Shown: positions 8,185 to 14,726 of the stretch, in pieces | Layout: every line of letters starts with the position of its first letter | How positions within the stretch are numbered: the stretch's first letter is position 1 | Notes under the pieces: generated by a model | Databases searched by the model: none | Seen by the model: the letters and a program-made list of their open reading frames with translations, nothing else | What the model was told of the DNA's origin: nothing | Made by a program: the position numbers and the translations under genes | Origin: DAOTTX01 sp034437515 | GTDB taxonomy: Bacteria; Chloroflexota; Anaerolineae; Aggregatilineales; Phototrophicaceae | NCBI GenBank assembly: GCA_034437515.1 | Contig: DAOTTX010000124.1 | Location: forward strand, 1 to 31,178 | Direction of reading: 5' to 3' | DNA: 31,178 nt

Positions 8185-8825
8185 GAGAAATTTGCCAGGA
8201 TCGTCTCACCACCTTTAACGCGCTGTTCATGCTCGACGACAGATCGGGCTTCAGGCGGCAAGAATATGTCCACACGAGAGCCAAACTTGATAAAGCCCAG
8301 TTCTTGCCCGGCTTGCACGGTCTGTCCCTCACCCAGATAAGTCACGATGCGTCGGGCTAACAGACCGGCGATCTGCCGCACCAGCACCTCACGTCCGTTC
8401 GCGTCTTGTAAGACGAGCGTGGCGTGTTCGTTTAATGTAGACGCCTTCGGATGAAACGCGACCAGATACTTGCCGGGGTGATATTTCGTGTAAAGGACTT
8501 TACCGGCGACAGGCACACGGTTGACATGCACGTTCAATGCGGAGAGATAAATCGAAATCTTAAGACGTTCCTCGCCAAAGTATTCCGGTTCTTGTAGATG
8601 TTGTATATCGACGATGATGCCATCCGCCGGAGCGATGATCGCCTCAGAATCGGTCGGCGTGGTGCGATGTGGATGCCGGAAGAACTGCGCGAAGAACCCC
8701 CAGAACAACGCCGAGGCCGCCAGTATGACGCGCCGATAACGTCCCTGCCAAGTGAACACATTTAGAAGCGCAAGCACAGTCCCAACAAGGATCAGTGTGG
8801 GATAACCTTCCCGGTGAATCCGCAC
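8181..8825 (-). CDS. psd: Phosphatidylserine decarboxylase, short form
   Basis: A 214-residue proenzyme that makes phosphatidylethanolamine from phosphatidylserine. It is of the short type, with two N-terminal hydrophobic segments, the conserved FFRHPHR (about residues 48-54), APADG, and NVHVNRVPVAG stretches, and the self-cleavage site IKFGSRVDIFLP, where Gly182/Ser183 would be cut to give the pyruvoyl cofactor on the small subunit. I chose GTG at 8825 because an AAAGG site stands seven bases before it and the protein then begins MRIHREGYP, as its relatives do. A longer frame begins at a TTG (8852) with no site. First gene of the psd-pssA-methyltransferase operon, 83 bases after the lipM gene. 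Confidence 0.94.
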   Translation of the reverse strand: MRIHREGYPTLILVGTVLALLNVFTWQGRYRRVILAASALFWGFFAQFFRHPHRTTPTDSEAIIAPADGIIVDIQHLQEPEYFGEERLKISIYLSALNVHVNRVPVAGKVLYTKYHPGKYLVAFHPKASTLNEHATLVLQDANGREVLVRQIAGLLARRIVTYLGEGQTVQAGQELGFIKFGSRVDIFLPPEARSVVEHEQRVKGGETILANFS

Positions 8826-8908
8826 AGAGCAACCTTTCGTTTCAAAAATCAACAGTGGTTATTATCATGGCTGTGGCGACTTTTTGCTAGTGCGGTAGCA
8901 TAGCAGCA

Positions 8909-9724
8909 CTATAATCGGCGTGTATGCTCGTCGTTGGTGTAGACCTCGCGTTCGAGTTGCTCGGCATGGTCGGCTTCACGGTCGGAGATCGTACCGGCGA
9001 CGAATTCCGCACCGAACACCTCACGGAAACCACCCACTATAGCATCGGCAACCTGCCCCCATGCGACCGGACGCCCACCGAGCGCCTCGCTGAGTGTCGC
9101 CGACCGCGAGCGCACTTTGAGCCTGGCTGCTTTACGGTCGGCGGTGTCCTCAAAATGCAGTGCGTCACAGATCCGGGCGAGGTCACCATACAGTGGGAGA
9201 GAGCCGTGTTGCAACATCACGCCTTTACGCCGTACCTGTGCGCTACCGATCATCTTTCTTCGATCTACAGTGGTGATCTCGTAGTGCGACGGGACCTCGA
9301 AACATATCGGCCCGGAACCCTTAGCACCTTTTTCGAGTTTTTTAGATTGTGGGGTCATCTCCAGGGTGACCAATGCAGCACTCAGAGCCTGGCTGATGCG
9401 TCGGTAACTTTCCACAATTGTGCCCTGTGCCAGTGGGTGTTCTGTTGGTACGGCGATGCTGTAAGTCAGTTCATCGGCATGGAGGATTGACCGCCCGCCA
9501 GTGATGCGCCGAACGAGATGCCAGCCGTGCATATCGATGCGTTCCAGATCGGCATCACGCCAGGGTTGCCCGTAACCAAGTGAGAGACACGGCGGTTCCC
9601 AGGCGTAGAAGCGTAACGTCGGGAGGCTTTCCGCATGGGCAACGGCGGACATAATCGCTTCATCGATCGCCATGTTGCGTGCCCCGTGCGTTGGTTGATC
9701 GTAGATCAGACGATATTGATGCAT
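8909..9724 (-). CDS. lipM: Octanoyltransferase, LipM type (lipoate/biotin ligase superfamily)
   Basis: A 271-residue cytoplasmic protein of the BPL/LplA/LipB superfamily. NMAIDEAI (17-24), LRFYAWEPPCLSLGYGQ (37-53), VRRITGGRSILHADELTYSI (71-90) and GSAQVRRKGVMLQHGSLPL match the LipM/LplA architecture. Cys141 in ICFEVPSHYEI sits where B. subtilis LipM has its catalytic Cys in a CFDAPSWYE context, so octanoyl transfer from ACP for lipoate synthesis is more likely than salvage of free lipoate. I chose ATG at 9724 because relatives start near MHQYRLIYDQP; the longer frame to 9838 would run through the divergent promoter. No lipA or dehydrogenase gene is adjacent. A lipoate-protein ligase is the alternative. 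Confidence 0.82.
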   Translation of the reverse strand: MHQYRLIYDQPTHGARNMAIDEAIMSAVAHAESLPTLRFYAWEPPCLSLGYGQPWRDADLERIDMHGWHLVRRITGGRSILHADELTYSIAVPTEHPLAQGTIVESYRRISQALSAALVTLEMTPQSKKLEKGAKGSGPICFEVPSHYEITTVDRRKMIGSAQVRRKGVMLQHGSLPLYGDLARICDALHFEDTADRKAARLKVRSRSATLSEALGGRPVAWGQVADAIVGGFREVFGAEFVAGTISDREADHAEQLEREVYTNDEHTRRL

Positions 9725-9751
9725 TTTCCGTAATTCACCTACAATTTGTTG

Positions 9752-9757
9752 TACAAT
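9752..9757 (+). promoter_or_regulatory. Candidate -10 box for the LCP gene
   Basis: TACAAT in the 46-base gap between the divergent lipM and LCP genes. No good -35 lies 16-18 bases upstream. If active, transcription would begin near 9763, which argues against an ATG at 9759 and leaves a very short leader for the GTG at 9771. Confidence 0.3.
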
Positions 9758-9770
9758 AATGAGGATTACC

Positions 9771-11183
9771 GTGAAACTATTATATCCAGTATTGGAAGAA
9801 CCCCAACCGCGTGAAGCGAAATCGAGCGATAACAGCACTATGAATGAAAACTATACAGGCGATGACGCCTTTGAAGAATATGAGGATGCCCTCGATGATG
9901 AGGGGGATCCGGATCGCACTATGAAATCAAACTCGGTGCCGACTGCGCCTACCTGGGCGCGTAATGAGCCGGTGCCCGCCCCGGTCAAGGCGAATGAACG
10001 TTACGCGCCTTACATCGCAGCATCGAACGAGGGTGTGCCGCCACCACCCTCACTGATGCGTGAATCAGCGGCGCGTGAGCGTGCCCGTAAGCGCCGCAAC
10101 CGGAACGTGGGCGGTGAATGGGCGTGGGTGGTGATCGCCGGTGTGATGATCGCCGTTGTCGGCATTATCAGCGCGGTGATGCTGGTGGTGTTGGGCGCTT
10201 CCGACCAGGCGCAGGCCATCACGCCGACCGCGACCAGTGTCGCCGATTATGTGCGCCCGACTGCGATTGACCTACGCACGGTCGATGAGAGTAACGAAAT
10301 CGCCGCTGGGCAGGTCATCACGCTGGATAACGGACAGGACATCCTGCTGCAACCCTGGGATGGCGAAGGTCGTTTTACCCTGCTGCTGATGGGTGTTGAC
10401 CGCCGCCCCGGTGATACTTCCTGGGCGCACCTGACCGACACTATGATGCTGGTAAGCATTGATACCGACACCAACGAAATCGGCCTCTTGAGCATCCCGC
10501 GTGACCTGTACGTGCCAATTCAAGGGTATTCGGAGCCGCAGCGCATCAACACGCCGATGGTTTTGGGTGAAAACCGTGAGCGCGGCTATGGCCCTACCCT
10601 GGCGATGCAAACCGTGCAGTACAATCTCGGTATTCAAGTCAACGAATATCTGATTGTAGACTTCGCCGCTTTCATCGGTCTTGTAGATGCTATCGGGGGC
10701 GTCACGATCACGACGGATTACACGATCAACGATTCGCGCTACCCTAGCATGAACTACGGTTATGATCCGTTCTATCTGCCTGCCGGCACGCATGACCTCG
10801 ACGGTTATGACGCGCTGCGTTTTGCCCGTACCCGTCATGGCGATAGCGACATTCACCGGGCGCGGCGGCAACAGCAGACCTTGTTCGCCATCCGTGATAA
10901 GATCCTCGGTCTCAACCAGATGCCGAGTCTGGTCTTCCAGGCACCGACGCTGCTTGCAAATTTCAACGACAACATCAAGACCGGGCTTGACCTTGACGAA
11001 ATGATTGAGCTTGCATGGTACGTGAAAGACATTCCGGCAGAAAATATCAATACCGGGGTGATCGACTTCTCCATGCTGCAATCGTATACGACCGCCAGCG
11101 GCGCACAGGTGTTGATCCCGGTGCGGTCGCGCATTGGTAATTTGATGGTCGAGGTCTTTGGCGCGGACTATAACACGGGATAA
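9771..11183 (+). CDS. LytR-CpsA-Psr (LCP) family envelope protein
   Basis: A protein of about 470 residues: an acidic, Pro-rich cytoplasmic N-terminal part, a basic stretch (RERARKRRNRN), one membrane segment at about 116-142, then an extracytoplasmic LCP domain (about 199-385). LCP hallmarks are LLLMGVDRRPG, LTDTMMLVSID, LLSIPRDLYVPI, GVTITTDY and the ending YDALRFARTRHGDSDIHRARRQQ with its conserved Arg residues. LCP enzymes move undecaprenyl-linked polymers onto peptidoglycan or other acceptors at the outer membrane face. The start is uncertain. GTG at 9771 has a strong GAGG six bases upstream, ATG at 9840 is weaker, and ATG at 9759 overlaps the likely promoter. A terminator follows at 11212. 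Confidence 0.93.
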   Translation: MKLLYPVLEEPQPREAKSSDNSTMNENYTGDDAFEEYEDALDDEGDPDRTMKSNSVPTAPTWARNEPVPAPVKANERYAPYIAASNEGVPPPPSLMRESAARERARKRRNRNVGGEWAWVVIAGVMIAVVGIISAVMLVVLGASDQAQAITPTATSVADYVRPTAIDLRTVDESNEIAAGQVITLDNGQDILLQPWDGEGRFTLLLMGVDRRPGDTSWAHLTDTMMLVSIDTDTNEIGLLSIPRDLYVPIQGYSEPQRINTPMVLGENRERGYGPTLAMQTVQYNLGIQVNEYLIVDFAAFIGLVDAIGGVTITTDYTINDSRYPSMNYGYDPFYLPAGTHDLDGYDALRFARTRHGDSDIHRARRQQQTLFAIRDKILGLNQMPSLVFQAPTLLANFNDNIKTGLDLDEMIELAWYVKDIPAENINTGVIDFSMLQSYTTASGAQVLIPVRSRIGNLMVEVFGADYNTG

Positions 11184-11211
11184 GTTTCCTCTCAAAACGG
11201 GATAAACTTTT

Positions 11212-11243
11212 AAACAGGACATGCTGAGTCATGTCCTGTTTTG
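11212..11243 (+). terminator. Rho-independent terminator after the LCP gene
   Basis: A perfect 12-base-pair stem, AAACAGGACATG / CATGTCCTGTTT, with a six-base loop. The T residues at the end of the stem and just after it form the run TTTT. Confidence 0.8.
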
Positions 11244-11299
11244 CGTTCTGGAGCGGTACAATGGAAAACTATGCACGACCATCGTAAGGAATAATTGAG

Positions 11300-12250
11300 A
11301 TGAAGCCGGATCGCCTCACACTTTATGGGCAACTTTTACTCGGTATGAGCATCTTCGGCAGTGGCACGCCGATCAGCAAAATCGTCACGGAAGGATTACC
11401 GCCGTTCTTAGCCTCCGGTATGCGGATGCTGGTCGCCTTCGTTGTGTTACTGCCGTTTGTCTGGTCGCGCCTCGAACACTTACGTGACCTCGAAAAGCAG
11501 GATTACAAGGCGCTGGCGGCGATTACCCTGGTCGGGATGTTCGGTTTTAGTCTTTTTATGCTGTTCGGGATGCGTCTGGTCAGCGGTGTGGCGGGTAGCA
11601 TCATCATGAGCACGACGCCAGCAGTTACAGCGGTGGCTGCCTGGATGTTTCTAAACAATCACCTGGGCTGGCGTAAGATCGCTGCGGTTGGGTTGGCGGT
11701 CACGGGTGTGCTGGTCTTACAGCTTAGCAACGCCAGCGGCGGCGATGGTCGTAACATCCTATTGGGGAGCTTGTTAGTGTTCGCCGCCGTATGCAGTGAG
11801 GCGACTTTTACCCTTTCTGCACGAGTGACCAGCGACAAACTCGATCCTGAGTTGATCGCAGCGGCGACCAGTGCCGCTGCCTTTGTCATCTTTTTACCAT
11901 TTATGATCTATGACGTCGCCACCTATGATTTTAGCCAGACCATACTCGAAAACTGGGTCGCTATGTTATGGTGGGGGGCAGGCACACTGGCCCTCGGCAC
12001 AACCATCTGGTACACCGGCGTAAAGCAGGTCGAAGGTAGCATCGCCGCCGGTTTTATGGGTGTGATGCCCGTCAGTGCGCTGGTGCTTTCCTATGTGCTG
12101 CTTGGTGAGACGTTCGAGTGGATCCACTTGCTCGGCTTTGGTATCGTCTTCGTCGGTGTGGTGCTTATCATTGACGCGCATCGCCGTGCCTCCCAACCTG
12201 AGGACGAACCACAGCAAGAACAACACCAACAAGCTAGCGATACAACGTGA
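11300..12250 (+). CDS. EamA/DMT-superfamily transporter
   Basis: A 316-residue membrane protein with about ten hydrophobic segments arranged as two EamA repeats (about 10-140 and 155-290). The first contains FGSGTPISKIVTEGLPPFLASGMR and ends near AVTGVLVLQL; the second contains LGTTIWYTGVKQVEGSIAAGFMGVMPV and ends LGFGIVFVGVVLI. Members export or import small metabolites such as amino acids, nucleosides or drugs; the substrate cannot be read here. The tail is polar and Gln/Glu-rich. An AAGGA site stands nine bases before the ATG. Its 3' end overlaps the convergent gene ending at 12234 by 17 bases. Confidence 0.92.
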   Translation: MKPDRLTLYGQLLLGMSIFGSGTPISKIVTEGLPPFLASGMRMLVAFVVLLPFVWSRLEHLRDLEKQDYKALAAITLVGMFGFSLFMLFGMRLVSGVAGSIIMSTTPAVTAVAAWMFLNNHLGWRKIAAVGLAVTGVLVLQLSNASGGDGRNILLGSLLVFAAVCSEATFTLSARVTSDKLDPELIAAATSAAAFVIFLPFMIYDVATYDFSQTILENWVAMLWWGAGTLALGTTIWYTGVKQVEGSIAAGFMGVMPVSALVLSYVLLGETFEWIHLLGFGIVFVGVVLIIDAHRRASQPEDEPQQEQHQQASDTT

Positions 12251-12632
12251 TTGACTCGTCATGCTTGAGGAGGAATGCCATTGCCTCGTCGAGCGTTTGG
12301 CAAATATGCGTCGTTGCGTCCAGTCTTAGCATTAGCATCGACGTGAACAGGTTGTAGAAATCCCAATCTTTTTCAACGATGCGTACCGTCCAACCAATGT
12401 CGGCGTGTTGGAACTGCGTTTGGATCTCCTTTGTTTCCAGCACCTTGCGGAACGGCAATGAAATAGCGGGGTTTTCTGTGTAATCGACGATGACATGCAC
12501 CGATGGATGTGCTTCAGCAAGCAGTGGTAGCGCATTTTTAATCACTTGCTGCCCTTCCTCAACTGTGATCACATCGTGGTACTTTACGTAGTAAACTTTG
12601 CCCTTGATGTACCAATGTGCTTCGTATGTCAT
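12234..12632 (-). CDS. Small STAS/SpoIIAA-like protein (tentative)
   Basis: A 132-residue soluble protein without recognised catalytic residues. It starts YEAHWYIKGKVYYVKYHDVITVEEGQQVI, then has HPSVHVIVDYTENPAIS and later FTSMLMLRLDATTHICQTLDEAMAFL. This strand-helix order, with a central VHVIVDYTE strand and a final LDEAMAFL helix, recalls SpoIIAA-like STAS proteins, which often act in signalling or protein-protein switching. I chose ATG at 12632 for its strong GGAGG five bases upstream; the longer frame to 12668 has none. The fold is an inference from the pattern and the function is unknown. Confidence 0.7.
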   Translation of the reverse strand: MTYEAHWYIKGKVYYVKYHDVITVEEGQQVIKNALPLLAEAHPSVHVIVDYTENPAISLPFRKVLETKEIQTQFQHADIGWTVRIVEKDWDFYNLFTSMLMLRLDATTHICQTLDEAMAFLLKHDESITLYR

Positions 12633-12821
12633 GTTAGCCTCCGGCAAAACTTGCCCCACACAACTCAACTATATCAGAAAAACAGCGTTATTCGGTTGCA
12701 CCCCTCGTGCAGATCGTAGCTACCGTGATGATTGACGCACCTCACAGCAGATGCTCACCTCATCGTCACATTCAGGGCGTAGAATCATTGGTTGAATACA
12801 CAAAACGCAAAGAGGAATTTC

Positions 12822-13235
12822 ATGTCAATTATCGGCAATATCATCTGGGCTGTTTTTGGTGGTTTCGTAACGGCACTCGGTTATGTGATCGGCGGCGTGG
12901 TTCTATGCCTGACGATCGTCGGCATTCCGTTCGGTTTGCAGGCGTTTCGTCTGGCCTGGGCGTCACTTGCCCCCTTTGGGAAGTCCGTCACGCCGAACGA
13001 CGATGGTCTGGGGTGTCTTGCGCAGATCTTTAACCTGATCTGGATCATCTTCTTCGGCTGGGAAATCGCACTGGTACATCTGGTCTTTGGCGTGCTGTTC
13101 ACGGTGACCATTGTCGGCATCCCGTTCGGCAAGCAGCATTTCAAGCTGGTCGCGGTCGCGTTATTCCCGTTCAGCTATCGTATGAGTAGTGGTGGCAGCA
13201 GTGGCAACTCCGTCACGGTTGATCTGGAAGACTAA
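12822..13235 (+). CDS. YccF domain-containing inner membrane protein
   Basis: A 137-residue membrane protein with two copies of the YccF unit, each ending in the hallmark TIVGIPFG (about residues 34-41 and 98-105) after a hydrophobic segment. The family is widespread and has no proven function. I chose ATG at 12822, with AGAGGA six bases upstream and the typical opening MSIIGNIIWAVFGG; the earlier ATG at 12792 has no site. The C-terminus is a short Gly/Ser-rich tail. Its last four bases overlap the end of the convergent MFS gene. Confidence 0.93.
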   Translation: MSIIGNIIWAVFGGFVTALGYVIGGVVLCLTIVGIPFGLQAFRLAWASLAPFGKSVTPNDDGLGCLAQIFNLIWIIFFGWEIALVHLVFGVLFTVTIVGIPFGKQHFKLVAVALFPFSYRMSSGGSSGNSVTVDLED

Positions 13236-14425
13236 ACCTCTTCGTCAATAGGATGACGGTTCAGTAACCACAACGTCGGTAAGAGTGCGAGAACGGCACT
13301 CATCAGTGCCCAGCGGATTGAGGTCGCCCGACCGATCAATCCGATCACGGGTGCACCGATGATTTGCCCAAGCGAGTTCGACTGCCAGTACATCGAGATT
13401 GCCGACGCACGAACCTGGCTGGTCGTAATCTGATTAATCCAAATAATAATCAACGGGCGCGTCGTGGCACGTAGCATCTGGCTAAACCAATAGGCCGCAA
13501 TCGCCAGCCCGAACTGCCCCGCCAGCACAAAAACGATGTTGCCGAGGATCGTCCCGGCGTACAACACAGCGATCAATCGTGGGATGGCCTCGGCGGAAAT
13601 CAGCCGCGCCCGTTTCCTGATCCATTCGAGGATGACGGCGGACGATAGCGAAACGACCGCGCTCAACAAACCGAACCAGACGATCGGTTCGAACGGCGGG
13701 TCGAAGTTGAGTAGAAAATGTGGGGTGAACAAGCGATCATACCCGCCGACGGACAACCCAACCACGACACCGACCGTGACGACAGTGACAAACTTTGATC
13801 CCCGACCGAGTAATTGCAGACTGTTGCGAAAAGTCCCCGCCAGTTGTGTGATAACTTGTGCTGACTTTTGTTCCGGTGTGTAGCCATCTTCGGTCATCAC
13901 AGTGGCGAGGAAGACAGCAATTGCCAGAAACCCCAGACCGGCGACCAGCAACGGACGGTTCAAGCCAGCTTGACCGATTAAGATCGCACCGAGAATGCCG
14001 ACCTGACCGGTTATCAGGCTGATCTGTGACCCGCGCACGAACACCGGCGCGGCCTTATCCGGCCCGACCTCATCTGCCAACCACGCATCGTTTGCACCAC
14101 TGTAAAACGTAAACCCCAACCCGTAAATCATCTGTGCTAGCAAAACCGTCGTATAAAACGTGAACGCCCCCTCTAAAAGATAGGCGCAGCCGGTCAATAG
14201 CAGACCGATGATGACCGACCATTTACGACTGTAGGAATCGGCGATGATACCCGTCGGAATTTCAAATAAAAATATGGTGCCTTCCAGCACCACCCCCAAC
14301 AGAATTAAGAGCAAGGGGTCTTGCGTGACATCGGTCGTATGATAGAGAAGTGTCACCGTCAGCCACATATTGTAGAATAGGGAGACACTGCCTCGCATGA
14401 GATAGTAAAGGATGTGAGGGTGCAT
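13232..14425 (-). CDS. MFS transporter
   Basis: A 397-residue membrane protein with about 12 hydrophobic segments. The loop after segment 2 carries a motif-A-like sequence, EIPTGIIADSYSRKWSVIIG, which places it in the major facilitator superfamily. Other landmarks are GLGFTFYSGANDAWLADEVG near segment 4 and a symmetrical second half. Drug or metabolite efflux is the usual role for this type, but the substrate is not readable. I chose ATG at 14425, with GGAG about eight bases upstream. The longer frame to 14488 would place the start upstream of the likely -10 box. The promoter holds an operator-like palindrome (14465-14494), suggesting control by a dimeric repressor or activator. Confidence 0.93.
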   Translation of the reverse strand: MHPHILYYLMRGSVSLFYNMWLTVTLLYHTTDVTQDPLLLILLGVVLEGTIFLFEIPTGIIADSYSRKWSVIIGLLLTGCAYLLEGAFTFYTTVLLAQMIYGLGFTFYSGANDAWLADEVGPDKAAPVFVRGSQISLITGQVGILGAILIGQAGLNRPLLVAGLGFLAIAVFLATVMTEDGYTPEQKSAQVITQLAGTFRNSLQLLGRGSKFVTVVTVGVVVGLSVGGYDRLFTPHFLLNFDPPFEPIVWFGLLSAVVSLSSAVILEWIRKRARLISAEAIPRLIAVLYAGTILGNIVFVLAGQFGLAIAAYWFSQMLRATTRPLIIIWINQITTSQVRASAISMYWQSNSLGQIIGAPVIGLIGRATSIRWALMSAVLALLPTLWLLNRHPIDEEV

Positions 14426-14459
14426 GGTTGTCTCCAGATTTGGCGGACGAAGCGGAAAA

Positions 14460-14494
14460 ATTATAACCACTTGTGTAAAAATGCACAAATGGTT
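14460..14494 (-). promoter_or_regulatory. Promoter and operator-like palindrome of the MFS gene
   Basis: On the minus strand TTGTGC (14483-14488) and a consensus TATAAT (14460-14465) are separated by 17 bases. The spacer and the -35 box are covered by an 11-base inverted repeat with one mismatch (AACCACTTGTG at 14465-14475, CACAAATGGTT at 14484-14494). A regulator bound there would block RNA polymerase. The regulator gene is not nearby. Confidence 0.55.
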
Positions 14495-14726
14495 GCTATT
14501 TTATGTTCATGGATGTACTGATTAGAATATGTCGCATTTCGTAGGTAAGTACTTGTATGTGCTCCCGCAGGCGGACACATCAGTCGGGCTTATATTGTGT
14601 GATTTCTTTTTCATTCGTCCATGAGATGTGGCAGTAGAACACCCTAAAATTCTTTGTAAGCCTTACGTTTGTTTGGTGTCATCTAAATTACAATGAAGAT
14701 AGTTCATTAAGCATGGAACGGGGCAC

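Noticed and set aside
9725..9838. Longer N-terminus for the LipM-type protein
   Set aside because: It would cross the divergent promoter and the LCP start; family alignment begins at 9724.
10272..11222. 316-codon minus-strand frame opposite the LCP gene
   Set aside because: The plus strand encodes a complete LCP domain; the antisense frame has no recognisable domain and runs through the terminator hairpin.
14426..14488. Longer N-terminus for the MFS protein
   Set aside because: It would begin upstream of the likely TATAAT box, while ATG at 14425 has its own ribosome binding site.
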